Shown here: positions 19,693 through 29,245 of the stretch, piece by piece
Layout of the letters: every line of letters starts with the position of its first letter
Position numbering within the stretch: position 1 is the stretch's first letter
NCBI GenBank assembly: GCA_000333855.2
Contig: CM007345.1
Span: 1-64,000, forward strand
Direction: 5' to 3'
From: Endotrypanum monterogeii
Lineage: Eukaryota; Euglenozoa; Kinetoplastea; Trypanosomatida; Trypanosomatidae
DNA: 64,000 nt
Made by a program: the position numbers and the translations under genes
The notes under the pieces: generated by a model
What the model was told of the DNA's origin: nothing
The model's database searches: none
Seen by the model: the letters and a program-made list of their open reading frames with translations, nothing else

Positions 19693-21381
19693 CTAGCTGC
19701 CGGTATGCTGCTGGAGCACCGCGTTCGCCTCCTGAATCTTAGAAAGAAGAGCGAAGTGGTCTGCGAGGACCTCAAATATTTCCTCACGACTCATTTCCAG
19801 AAGCATGCCTGTAATCTTGGCCGCGTTGGCTGACTCGACTGGGATAATACGACCGTACAGAAGTTCGCCAAGGTAGTTCTTCTGCTGTTCTGGAGAAAGG
19901 GTATTGAGATAGTTTATGTCGACGCCGTTCTGGCGCTGATGTTGCTGTTGCTGCTGCTGCTGCTGATACTGTTCGCGTGGTTGCGTGTAGCGGTTCTGCT
20001 GTCGCATCAGCTCACCCTGCATGGGGTGTCGTTCCATGACAGGGCGGCGCATCATTGGACCTGACGCGAACTGTGGGATTCCCATGTTCGGTGGTGGCGG
20101 TGGAGGCATCATAGGCGGACCCATTGGCGGCACCATTTGTGGTGCCATTGGCGGCACCATGTGCGGGAACGGGTGTCGCTGCCACTGTTGAGGGAACGTG
20201 TTCATTGGAGGCGCCATGCGAGTCTTGTGACGCATGGCCACACGGCGCTGCTGGAGCAGGCGAATGCGCATGTCTTTTTGCTCTGCCTGGCTCACGTAAA
20301 GTGGCTTCTTGGAGGTGTCTAAAGACTGTCCGTTCAGAGATCGCATCGCCACCGTGGCGTGCTCCTTGTCTTCGAAGCAAACAAAGGCAAACCCTTTGAC
20401 GATGCCATTTGAGTCCTTCATAATGGCGCACGAAGTAATCTTGCCAAATGGTTCGAAAATTTCGCGCAACTTTTCGTCAGTGATATCGTCGGGAAGATGT
20501 TTCACATAGAGATTCCGACCGTGGTTCTGGTATAGGGAGGCAGCCTTTTTCTTTTCACGCTCGCGCTCACTCTTAGAAAGCGCGCGGCACACCACGAGTT
20601 TCCCATCTTTCTCCGTCAGGCCGCTCTCCTCTGACTCGTTGAGTTCGGCAATGGCCTTGACAGCGGCCTCGTGATCTTCGTACGCTACCAGCGCGAATTT
20701 GGTAGGGAAAGGTGCACGCTCGGAGAGAAACAGAGAACTCACTTTCCCGCACTTCTCCATCGCCGCAGTCACTTCCGTCTCGGTCACGGAGGCTTTGATG
20801 TTCTTCACGTATACGTTCCGAAAGGATTTCGCAGCCATCACCTCACGGTCGAGGCGGCGGACGAATGGCGCCACCTCTACTTCGCTATCTCCCACCTTTT
20901 CACCGTTCATTTCCAGTGCAGCCTTGGCTCCCTCGGCTTTCTCAAATTGTACAAATCCGTAGCCCTTCGACTTACCCGCTTCGTCGAGGGCCACCTTGCA
21001 GGAAAGGACTCGACCGCACTTGGAAAAGGCAGCTTGAAGTGCTTTGGCACTGACAGCGGCATCAAGCTTTTTCACAAACACGTTGTTCAGGCCGCTCTTT
21101 CGCAGCAGTGGATCACGGATGGAAAACATAACACGAATCTGGCGCCCTGGTACGATGTTTGTATAGTTGAGTGCATCAATAACCTTTTCTGCGTCGGCGG
21201 TTGTCTGGAAGTTGACGTACCCGTAGCCTAAAGACCGTTGCGTTGCCATGTCCCGGCACACCTTCACCGAGACAACGGGTGCGACACTGCTAAAGAGGTT
21301 GTTGACAGCCTCTTCTGGGCGAGGCAAGTCAATCGGCAAATCGCCGACGTACACTGAGGTGCGTTGCGCTGGGACTGCCAT
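19693..21381 (-). CDS. Poly(A)-binding protein with four RRMs and MLLE domain
   Basis: 562 aa from the first ATG (MAVPAQRTSVYVGDLP). RRM1 about 8-87 (RNP1 LGYGYVNF at 51-58), RRM2 about 99-174 (KGYGFVQF 139-146), RRM3 about 188-268 with a degenerate RNP1 (TKFALVAY), RRM4 about 289-366 (KGFAFVCF 329-336). A Met/Pro-rich linker (about 386-460) and an eight-Gln run (473-480) follow, then the MLLE peptide-binding domain (about 497-555, with AKITGMLLEMSREEI). It binds poly(A) tails and translation factors in the cytoplasm. Leishmania has three PABPs; map position and divergent RRM3 make a PABP3 or PABP2 type likely, but this needs a tree. A strong splice acceptor lies about 90 bases upstream of the ATG. 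Confidence 0.95.
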   Translation of the reverse strand: MAVPAQRTSVYVGDLPIDLPRPEEAVNNLFSSVAPVVSVKVCRDMATQRSLGYGYVNFQTTADAEKVIDALNYTNIVPGRQIRVMFSIRDPLLRKSGLNNVFVKKLDAAVSAKALQAAFSKCGRVLSCKVALDEAGKSKGYGFVQFEKAEGAKAALEMNGEKVGDSEVEVAPFVRRLDREVMAAKSFRNVYVKNIKASVTETEVTAAMEKCGKVSSLFLSERAPFPTKFALVAYEDHEAAVKAIAELNESEESGLTEKDGKLVVCRALSKSEREREKKKAASLYQNHGRNLYVKHLPDDITDEKLREIFEPFGKITSCAIMKDSNGIVKGFAFVCFEDKEHATVAMRSLNGQSLDTSKKPLYVSQAEQKDMRIRLLQQRRVAMRHKTRMAPPMNTFPQQWQRHPFPHMVPPMAPQMVPPMGPPMMPPPPPPNMGIPQFASGPMMRRPVMERHPMQGELMRQQNRYTQPREQYQQQQQQQQHQRQNGVDINYLNTLSPEQQKNYLGELLYGRIIPVESANAAKITGMLLEMSREEIFEVLADHFALLSKIQEANAVLQQHTGS

Positions 21382-21470
21382 CTTTCTGGTGTCAGCGTGC
21401 GAGGCTCGAAATGGTCCGTCAGTTGAAGGAAATATCTGTTCCCGTCTCGACGAAGACGTACTGTTGATTG

Positions 21471-21516
21471 CTGGGGAAAGGGGGGACGAGGAGGAGGGTA
21501 GAGGGAAGGAAGAAGA
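21471..21516 (-). promoter_or_regulatory. Predicted trans-splice acceptor for PABP
   Basis: The minus strand shows one of the best pyrimidine tracts of the window (about 40 bases, almost all C/T, plus-strand 21473-21516) ending CCCCAG with AG at 21472-21471. No ATG lies between it and the PABP start at 21381. Confidence 0.7.
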
Positions 21517-22643
21517 ACGGCGAATCACAAGGACAAGGTCTACCCGCGTCAACGATTTTCGCTCTCAATTCCTCTTGGGAATTCAAAATGAAAGGGCGTT
21601 GCCGAATAAGAGCGAAACTGATGTATGCCGATGCAACAAAAATGAGCAAGGGGGAGAAAGCGAAATGATTGTGGTTGCGGGAGAATGAGAGGACGGGACG
21701 AGGCAACAAAAACTGAGCACAACAAAGACACAGTAGACGCGGAGCGTTCGGAGATGGGCAATGAGAACGTGGGAAAGATAAGAGGGGAGGATGCAGAGAG
21801 GAATGCAAAAAGAGTAGATTTGCCAAGAAATGTAAACGAAAATGTTTTGCAGATGCCAACATGCGCAGATGCAGTGTGACACGAAAAGTCACCAGATACG
21901 CACAGATGAGAGAAATTTTTTTTTTTTCAAGTGAGTTGATAAAAATGGTGGCACAGCCTTGATCACCTCCTCACCCTCCGTTGGGATGAAGAAAGGCAAT
22001 TTGACATACGTTTGCACGACTTTTTACGTCCCCATATATCAGAAAGCCGGCGATGTCGTCGAGGTGCATCGAACGCTTCTTTTTTTTGTTGTTTTCCGAG
22101 GCCTCTCAGTTCGTCTGTGAGACTCTCTTCGCATTTCTTAACGTCTCCCTCCTTAGTGCGGGAAACAGCTTCCGCTTACATTCGTGAAGGTGGCATGCCA
22201 AAACGACAACAGAAAAAAAAAATGCCCACAAGGAAGCACTTTTGATACTTGAATACGAATACTTCAACGCGAAGGCATACTCGACAACTGCGTGACAGAC
22301 ACTCGGAACGGGAAGGGGAGAAATACACGGCAGAGGTCGTCGCTCATCATTATGTCTCCAGTACAAAACGGCAAGATCGAATTTCCGAGAGGCCGTTTGC
22401 AGCGCGGAGAAGGAACCGCAGCTCCATTTTTCTGGTATATCTCTGTAAAAAAATAAAATACACAAAGACCGCTCATGAGACACAAAAAGAAAATATCACG
22501 AAAGAGGTAAGAAAAGGGGCAAATGCCAGTGACAAGAAATGCACCCTGTTCTGTTTTCGGCGTCACAGAAGGTGGCAGGGCAGAGATTCTAAAACGAGGC
22601 ACCACTACGCTGCAAGTCTGCAGCCACCACCAGAGTCGCTGAT
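21517..22643. other. Intergenic upstream of PABP
   Basis: Purine-rich on the plus strand at about 21517-21790. T and A runs at 21917-21927 and 22213-22222. No convincing gene. Confidence 0.5.
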
Positions 22644-22904
22644 TTATTTCGACGGTGGCTTATCGTGGCCCAGCAGGGTAGCGTCAGATGAAGGGATGTA
22701 GGAAAAGAGATCCCCAGCGTTCTCGTCGCAAAGCTCATCGAGAAACCAGAGGTCATCTTCAAAAAACTCAAACTCAGCGTCGTCCATCTGCTCCTCACTT
22801 TTCGAAGCGTACGACCTAGGCGCACCAATCATAGCAGAGGCACCAACACCAGGCACCGCGCTGGCCACCCACCTCGTCGATATGGCGCTCAGTCTGCGAA
22901 ACAT
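22644..22904 (-). CDS. Small acidic protein with mitochondrial-type presequence
   Basis: 86 aa from an ATG. The N-terminus (MFRRLSAISTRWVASAVPG) has Arg, Ser and hydrophobic residues with no acids, as in mitochondrial targeting sequences. The mature part is strikingly acidic and aromatic (DDAEFEFFEDDLWFLDELCD). No family recognised; candidates are small subunits of mitochondrial complexes or ribosomes. It is in the right strand and spacing for a cistron. Short length limits certainty. Confidence 0.68.
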   Translation of the reverse strand: MFRRLSAISTRWVASAVPGVGASAMIGAPRSYASKSEEQMDDAEFEFFEDDLWFLDELCDENAGDLFSYIPSSDATLLGHDKPPSK

Positions 22905-23960
22905 TCTTCCCTGAGTTTATCTTTCCACTGCGTCTTCAAGGGTGTTTTGATAAGCACCAACCACCAATGAAAACTTTTTTTTAAATAATATTGCACGAGA
23001 GCTTCGATACAGTTACTGTTAGGAAGATATCCGCAGGCGACTATCGTTCAATAAGATTGCACTCGGCACACCCACAACTGAGCACACGCGAAATATCGAA
23101 AGAATAGAGAACAACGGAATACGTAACAGCCCAGGAATGCTCTCCGAGGATAAGCGAAAAAGGTGGAGGCCGTTAGCTGTGTTTATGTGTGTGTTTGTAC
23201 GTGTGCACGCTGTTGTGTGAGTAGATCACCGCCACAGAGCAGGAATATCGCCGCGGCGAGACCAAAGACGGCCATCGATTTGCAACATAAAAAAGAGGAA
23301 GAACATGTGAGATAAGGAGGCAAAGAAGGTCAGGGTACACTCACACAATCAGAGGCGGAGGGGTGGTAGGAAGAAAACGATCCACATTTTGTGAAAGGTG
23401 CGGTTGCTGTTCATAGATGAGAAGAGCGCAAACAAAAAGGTACGGGGTTCGCGGTTCGTCGAGTTCCGCAAGAAGTAGCACTCGATCTGTTTGTGGCAGT
23501 CTCCCCCTTCCCCTTATCTAGGGTTGCAACTCCCGATGCCAGCATTGAAGAAACTGAGATACTGCATACCCGGCCACCTCCACGAATAATGTCGGAGGGG
23601 GAAGAAGAGACAAGGTTTGTACGCTGAGATATTCCTTCGTGTTGTTTCTTCATTGTCAACGTGACTGAGAAGGAACGCTAATGGTGAAGGTATCCTCCCC
23701 ACTGGACGAAATATAGATCACAGCTAATACCAGAATTCATAACCGAAGAGCGAAGCAGAGCTGACAGAATAACCTATCAGCGTCGGACAAAAAAAAAAAG
23801 GGAGGCCTCCGCCCCCCCCCCTCCTCCGTAGAACACGACGAGAGACACCATGTGGAAACACAATCAACAATAATAAAAGCGTTGAGAGTTTTTTTAGCCT
23901 ATTCGTGGGACAGACGGCCCTATGTAGCTCTCCTTGGAAGAGATAAGGACCGAAGCACAC
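22905..23960. other. Intergenic between 86-aa and BET1 genes
   Basis: About 1 kb with homopolymers (T run 22976-22982, A run 23789-23799, C run 23813-23822). No ATG-started coding frame on the transcribed strand looks real. Confidence 0.5.
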
Positions 23961-24323
23961 TCACAGGTACCTCCGTAAGAGGGCGTAGAAGCAATAGAAA
24001 ACGAAAAAGCCAGCAAATCCTAGGGCAACTGTGTATTTCCAGCCGTAGCGACCCATGACATTTTTGACTGACATCACCGCGGAGTGCACACCACCGCGGG
24101 CAGATTGAAAAGCTTTATCCAGAGATTTGAGAAATTCGTTTTGCTCCTCTGCCTCGCGGTTGAGGTGCCCAGCCATTGTTTTCATCTGTGTGACGCTGTG
24201 ACCAAGTGCCTGGAGCATCGCCTCATTCTCGCGGTGAATCTCCTCCTCCATGTGCCCGTAGCGGTTGGCCGTATTCGTGGATGCCCTAACGGCCCTCGAG
24301 CTGCCATATAGAGATGATTGCAT
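23961..24323 (-). CDS. BET1-type Qc-SNARE
   Basis: 120 aa from an ATG. A short polar N-terminus is followed by a SNARE helix (about 26-85: MEEEIHRENEAMLQALGHSV, then NREAEEQNEFLKSLDKAF) with the zero-layer Gln at residue 61, and a C-terminal membrane anchor (about 94-117) ending RRYL. Length, lack of an N-terminal domain and the ENEALxxxL start are those of Bet1, the Golgi SNARE for ER-to-Golgi vesicle fusion. SFT1/Bet1-like Golgi SNAREs are the nearest alternative. The splice acceptor is 30 bases upstream. Confidence 0.87.
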   Translation of the reverse strand: MQSSLYGSSRAVRASTNTANRYGHMEEEIHRENEAMLQALGHSVTQMKTMAGHLNREAEEQNEFLKSLDKAFQSARGGVHSAVMSVKNVMGRYGWKYTVALGFAGFFVFYCFYALLRRYL

Positions 24324-24353
24324 TGCCGTTACTCAAAGGAAAAGGAATACCGT

Positions 24354-24371
24354 CTGAAGAAAAAAAAAACT
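24354..24371 (-). promoter_or_regulatory. Predicted trans-splice acceptor for BET1
   Basis: Minus-strand T-rich run followed by CTTCAG, AG at 24355-24354, giving a 5' UTR of about 30 bases with no ATG. Confidence 0.6.
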
Positions 24372-24910
24372 AGGAGTGGATATTGCACGAGCTTATACTT
24401 TTTGTTTGACAAGCGTGACTGTGGGAGAAGCGGGGTGGGACAGGGGCCGAGGCGTGAAGGCTCTGCCGCACCCTTTCCTGGGGAGAAAAATAGGAGTAAA
24501 AAGTGACTTGACGTTCAGGGGTGAAAAAAACAAAAAGGGAGAAATACAGAAGTAATACGCCAGATCGAGCAGAAATCGAAGGAAGAACGGCTGCCTGTGC
24601 GGGGGAGAGGGAGAAAAATGGTCGCGAGAAGCGGAGGCGAACATTTTGAAACAAAGGTATGTCAAAGGTGGCAATGCGTACTATTGTATGAACCATGTAT
24701 TTGGCAAAGGAGAAACAGCGCCTCTTTTCCTTGTAACCCAACAGTGTATCAAGGATCTTTCTTTTAAGTGAATCGAATAGATCTCACTTTTTTCTCTATA
24801 TACGACCACAGCGTGGGTTGATTGTTCGAGATTCTTATAAATATTTTCGAGTAATCAATCTTGAGCAACTCAAGCACTATACAAATGTGTTCCCATATCC
24901 CATCTGCGCA

Positions 24911-24938
24911 ACACACACACACACACACACACACACAC
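24911..24938. repeat. (AC)14 microsatellite
   Basis: Perfect AC dinucleotide repeat in the gap upstream of BET1. Confidence 0.93.
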
Positions 24939-25131
24939 TTACACTAAGCACGAAATAAGTGCCTTGCCTGAAAGCTTGAGATCTTATTGCCTATTAGAGA
25001 TCGTAACCACATATACTCTCACGAATCAGACCTTTTCGTCTTTTCCACATTTTTTTGGCTTGCGGTCCTCTGAGCACGGTATGCAGACAGTCAGGGAAGA
25101 TTCTGTGAAACGCTTGGGGTGAGTACTGAGC

Positions 25132-25134
<3 letters not shown>

Positions 25135-25176
<42 letters not shown>
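25135..25176. repeat. Compound (TA)n-(GT)n microsatellite
   Basis: About 28 bases of TA followed directly by about 15 bases of GT. Confidence 0.93.
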
Positions 25177-26411
25177 ATGCGTAGATCTACGTGTTTGATG
25201 GATTGACTCCACCACCACCACCACCCTCCACACACCCATGCGGTCTACGAAGACTTTCTCGTCTTCTCCTAGGACTTCATCATACGCCGAGCGCCAATGT
25301 TTCTGCGCCGGAGCCGGCGTTTCTTGTCGTGTTCCATACGGATGTCAATACGGTACGGTCGCTTAACATTGGCCCCCATGCCGCCCTGAAAGGTGCGAGC
25401 AAAGAAATTATTGTAGAGTGCACAACAGCGGCTGAGCATGATGTGCACACGGACACAGAAAAAGGGCGAGACACTGATGTACGTGTGGAGGGGAAGAAAA
25501 AAAAGTACGCAGATGCCCCAAATAAAAGACGGGTACGCGTAGGGCGCAGGGTCGAAAATAAAAGAAGAGAGTTGAAAAAAAAATGCAGAAGCAGGAAGAA
25601 AGAAGACTCAACGACACAAAAGAGCGAATGGTGCGAAGGGTTGCGTCCAGAATGGCGTATGTATAAAGGGCAAAGCACTGGACAAGCGAGGCAGTCCTTT
25701 CCAACGAGGGAGAACAATATGGTATTTGTGACCGGAATGTGTCTCTTAAGGACACCGTTGCTCTTGTGGTGGGGATGAGCTGCGAGAAATCAAGTTTTTT
25801 CTCTTATATTACATCCAGTTGGGGAAGAAAAATGCGTGGTGGTTATATCGCCTTCACTTTCCCCATCAGAAGCCATCGGTGATAAGGTGTGTTAAAAGGC
25901 GCTGCGAACGCCGAACGGTCGGTGTATGTGTGTCCTTCTTTACCACATGGATACCACTAAACATCAAAAAACAAACTGGGTAAGCGCATTTCAGCTCCGG
26001 CTGAACACCCTCTTGTGCCCCTCAGGCTAACGCATCAGCGGGGGTGGGGAGGATAGTTCGCGTGTCCATTGTCTTGGGATTTATTTTGAATAAGGCAGCG
26101 GCGGAAACGCCACCTAAAGCAATGAGGGCGGGTGAGAATAACCTGGAGGATGGGGGTGGGGGTATCATTCACAAATGCGCACGCACGCCTGAATACACAC
26201 ACAAAAACTGAAGATACCCAAACTCAAGCTTGGCACATCACGTGTTCTTTTCCATTTCGGCTTTTTGACAATCGCCTTCGCAGACAAGAGATTTTCCATC
26301 ATCTCCTCAGATGGGCACTTCCTCCACTTGTAGCGCGTGCTCGCATGCTCGAGTGAGTACTAAAGCCCATCTCACTCTCACATGTAGCTAGAAAAAAAAA
26401 AAACGCCCGAC

Positions 26412-26429
26412 GGGGGGGGGGGGGGGGGG
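26412..26429. repeat. Poly-G run (18 bases)
   Basis: The longest G homopolymer in the window; on the transcribed strand it is part of a C/T tract. Confidence 0.93.
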
Positions 26430-26481
26430 AGGATTTACTCACGAAATATACAGAACACGTTGCCTCCTCCTCCATCGATCA

Positions 26482-26847
26482 CTACCTGCCAAAAATAGAA
26501 CAGAAAATATGTAGATGAAAAAAAAAAACTCCTCTTTTTCCGTTCAATGGAGCTCGAGCGTTGAGTGCTGGCCTACAGGAGCCACTAGGGACACTCATGG
26601 GTAGCCTTTGCACGGCAGCGCTCTGCGCTTGGACATCCCGCTGTCGCCTATCGCACGCGAGAAGCTTGCCGTGCACTAGTTCCGCCATCAACTCAAGACG
26701 GAAAAAAAAGAAGGGGATGGCGGCCGGTACCAAAAGGAGGATCACACTGATCACCGAGCGCATTTGGCAGCCCTGCGTGAAGCGGCTTGATGCCACTCTT
26801 TGAATGCGCAACAGATATACGGGTAGCCCTCGAGCGCATAGAACCAT
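26482..26847 (-). CDS. Doubtful small membrane protein
   Basis: Possible 121-aa product from an ATG. The middle has one hydrophobic segment (about 29-50: MRSVISVILLLVPAAIPFFF) followed by a polar, helix-like stretch (MAELVHGKLLACDRRQRDVQ). Codons in this core look coding-like. The last 15 residues are encoded by a pyrimidine run that ends in CAG at the stop codon and looks like a trans-splice acceptor instead. A good minus-strand tract at about 26893-26925 precedes the frame, so a cistron here is reasonable, but the true end and frame are unsure. It could equally be untranslated. Confidence 0.3.
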   Translation of the reverse strand: MVLCARGLPVYLLRIQRVASSRFTQGCQMRSVISVILLLVPAAIPFFFFRLELMAELVHGKLLACDRRQRDVQAQSAAVQRLPMSVPSGSCRPALNARAPLNGKRGVFFFHLHIFCSIFGR

Positions 26848-26983
26848 AACTTCGCATCACGAGAAGACTCACCACACAAACCCAAAATAGGCGGCGTGAG
26901 GAAAAGAGGGGGGATGAGAGCCCTTGGGTACCAGTGGGCTATTGATTGAATGGAGCATGTCTGGATTGGTGTCCGCTATCAGC

Positions 26984-27199
26984 CTAGTCGATCATTTTCG
27001 GCGATTGCACCACCGATAAGTAAATGTTGACCAGCGAAGACCCCAGAACAGTCACCATCATGATCCAGACAAGCCACCGCGGAAGGGTCGACTTCTTGCT
27101 CTCTTGCTCCTCACGGCGCTTCAGCTTCTCCTCTTTAGAGAGACGCGGCAAGTCCTGGCGACTACGCGCGCGCATCTTGGCTATGGCGGTGGTCGACAT
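26984..27199 (-). CDS. RAMP4/SERP1-like tail-anchored ER protein
   Basis: 71 aa from an ATG; the frame extends upstream but only from GTG. It has a basic, charged N-terminal half (KMRARSRQDLPRLSKEEKLK) and a single C-terminal membrane segment (LPRWLVWIMMVTVLGSSLVN, about residues 43-65) with a few residues after it. Size, topology and the pattern PWL...V..GS...I match RAMP4/SERP1/Ysy6, a small tail-anchored protein bound to the Sec61 translocon. The match is short and made by eye; other tail-anchored proteins remain possible. Confidence 0.68.
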   Translation of the reverse strand: MSTTAIAKMRARSRQDLPRLSKEEKLKRREEQESKKSTLPRWLVWIMMVTVLGSSLVNIYLSVVQSPKMID

Positions 27200-27784
27200 G
27201 AGCCTTAATGTGGCAGTGCCTGTGAGGTGATGCGGGGTATTTGTGAGTTGTCTTATGTAAAAAAAAAGACTGCGACAGAAGCGATGGTTCTGAGTAGAGA
27301 ACGGGATGCGAGAGATATTGGTGGTGGTGTCGGAGACTTTTTTACTTGACCTCAAGTTTTGTTGTGTGTGTTCTCGCACAGCGGTACTCGATAAATGGAA
27401 AAATCAGCGCTGGCAGAAGTGAAGACTGGTAAGATTTTGAACTACTTCACCAGGGAGTCGCGCAAATGAGCAGGATAGAAGTAACGCCAACCGTGCCTGT
27501 CAGCATGTGAGTATTGTGGAGGACCGCAAGGCTGGATTTGCGTGGCTAATTAGAGCACTGCAGTCGAAAAAAAGCCCAAGTGCCATACCTTCCCATCAAT
27601 ATCGCAAGATAAGTGGGTGCACCTTTTGTGCTTCCGAAACATGATTGCTCACTTTTTTTTTGTGTGTGTTGTAGTTTCAGTTTCTTTGTTTTTTGAAGGG
27701 GTGCCTGGTACACCTTTCGCCACAGCTGCCGTTGAATGTGAATGGACCAAAATTAATCTCTGTGACGCACCGCGGGTGAACGGA
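27200..27784. other. Intergenic between RAMP4-like and 469-aa genes
   Basis: 585 bases with a T run at 27652-27661 and an A run at 27259-27267. Nothing coding recognised. Confidence 0.5.
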
Positions 27785-29194
27785 TTACTCCATCGCCGTC
27801 CGAGCAAAGGTGCGAAACCTACGCAGGTCGAAGAAGGACGATTTAATGGCCAGCAGTTTCTCTCTCTCCTCCACCACAGCTGGTCGAGCGCGAAGCACCT
27901 TTGCAGGGTCAACGCGGAAATACAGGTTGAATGGAAGCGCGAACGGCATGCGCTTGGCGTAGTCTAGAATAAGCTTCGTTGAGCGGTGTTCTTCCTCTGC
28001 GCTCCACCAGAAGCATGCGTTAGGGTGCACAAGGCACGAGATATCCACAACTGGCTGCATCAGTCGACTATTCACGCCAGCGGAGCCTAGGTCGCGTTCG
28101 ATGCCACGGTAGACGCTCTGTAATATGATGGTTGGCGCGAAAGGGAGGATATCCGGTACTCCGCGCGTGAATCGCTGTGGGATTGGGGTCTGGAACCACG
28201 GCCTCTCGTCACCATTCACGTTGACCATGCGGTGTTCTGTGATTGTGTCCTCTGCCGTTGTTTGTGACAGGGGAGATCGCCGTGTGTGAAACGCGCTGCT
28301 GTGCATTTCGGGCACGTCAGGTTCGCCTATTTCACCGGGCGTAAGATCCAGCGGCTGCTCCCCCCGCTCCACGGCGTACAGCTCGAGCACCTCAGCAATA
28401 ACTTGCTGCATAACGTCGAGGTGTAGTTCCCATTCCGACGCGACCTCTTCGATTTGGTGAAGAGCTCGCGGGTCGTCTGGGTGGACTCGAAACTCAAAGC
28501 CGATGGGGGTCACAACGAAGGTGCTGTGCTCCGGTGCATTCCAGATGCGCGGGTTCAGCTCGGTCGAGTTGCGGCCGACAATTGAAAAGTCGGGCTGTTG
28601 GCGCACCTCCACATCGATACCATCGCGTCGTGCAACGCGAACAGCGGAGCGATGTGCTAGCTGCAACACGGCCGGGTTAGCTTGCCCTTTCCCTTCGAAG
28701 TATACATCGTTCGTATGCCCATCCTGGCCGCAGCGCCACCCGTGCTCCACGACGCCGGGATTCATGCATAGCCTTGTCGAGTGCCGCGTTGTGTCACGGC
28801 AGAGTACGCCACACACTTTAGCATCTAAGGCAGTGAGCAACACCGCACGCTCTGCGTGGTTGAGCTCTAGCGGGCCGTCAAACAGTTCTATGAGTTCTTC
28901 CCGTCGAAGGAACTTGAGGTCATGCCAGTCAATGCCCAATGTCTTCAGATGCTCGAAGTACGGTGAAAGATCAGATGCCATTTTGTACTGTCGGCGCCCG
29001 ACATGGCCGCTAAGCTTTTGCAAGAGAAGGTCCAATGACACGAAACGGTTTTTATCTGTTACTGTGTTAAACGAGGAGCTTAGCGTCATTCGCCGAGGCA
29101 AGGCATATCGCGGATGATACTGTGGAGGGGATTGTAAGGCGCCGGTCCGCACCAACACCGGCGATATTTTCGCTGCTCGTTTAGTGCAGCGCAT
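27785..29194 (-). CDS. Probable mitochondrial protein of unknown function (469 aa)
   Basis: 469 aa from an ATG. The N-terminus (MRCTKRAAKISPVLVRTGAL) is rich in Arg/Lys without acids, as in mitochondrial presequences. The protein is soluble, mixed alpha/beta, with a SAM-like helical stretch at about 78-125 (LKTLGIDWHDLKFLRREELI, reminiscent of a SAM domain) and several Trp/His-rich blocks (NACFWWSAEEEHRS). No catalytic motif recognised. In trypanosomatids such proteins are often mitoribosome or RNA-processing subunits; that is inference from frequency only. A good acceptor (CTCATTCACTACCGCAG) ends at 29213-29212, 17 bases before the ATG. Confidence 0.85.
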   Translation of the reverse strand: MRCTKRAAKISPVLVRTGALQSPPQYHPRYALPRRMTLSSSFNTVTDKNRFVSLDLLLQKLSGHVGRRQYKMASDLSPYFEHLKTLGIDWHDLKFLRREELIELFDGPLELNHAERAVLLTALDAKVCGVLCRDTTRHSTRLCMNPGVVEHGWRCGQDGHTNDVYFEGKGQANPAVLQLAHRSAVRVARRDGIDVEVRQQPDFSIVGRNSTELNPRIWNAPEHSTFVVTPIGFEFRVHPDDPRALHQIEEVASEWELHLDVMQQVIAEVLELYAVERGEQPLDLTPGEIGEPDVPEMHSSAFHTRRSPLSQTTAEDTITEHRMVNVNGDERPWFQTPIPQRFTRGVPDILPFAPTIILQSVYRGIERDLGSAGVNSRLMQPVVDISCLVHPNACFWWSAEEEHRSTKLILDYAKRMPFALPFNLYFRVDPAKVLRARPAVVEEREKLLAIKSSFFDLRRFRTFARTAME

Positions 29195-29211
29195 CCGTAG
29201 GCAGCGGGTGC

Positions 29212-29245
29212 CTGCGGTAGTGAATGAGAAGAGGTTGGCGGGACG
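29212..29245 (-). promoter_or_regulatory. Predicted trans-splice acceptor for the 469-aa gene
   Basis: Minus-strand CCAACCTCTTCTCATTCACT followed by ACCGCAG, AG at 29213-29212; it leaves a 17-base 5' UTR and fixes the ATG at 29194. Confidence 0.6.

Larger units (their letters stand above)
24372..26481. other. 2.1-kb gap with microsatellites
   Basis: Contains (CA)n at 24911-24938, a (TA)n array running into (GT)n at 25135-25176, and an 18-base G run at 26412-26429 beside an A run (26391-26402). The frames at 25191-25778 and 25280-25717 lack ATG starts. On the minus strand a C and T tract (26390-26429) ends in an AG at 26389-26388, so an acceptor may exist there, but the largest ATG frame after it encodes only about 45 residues. 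Confidence 0.5.

Noticed and set aside
26165..26302. 45-codon minus frame (MMENLLSAKAIVKKPKWKRT...) after a C/T tract with AG
   Set aside because: Several ATGs precede it after the putative acceptor and it is very short; no support beyond the tract.
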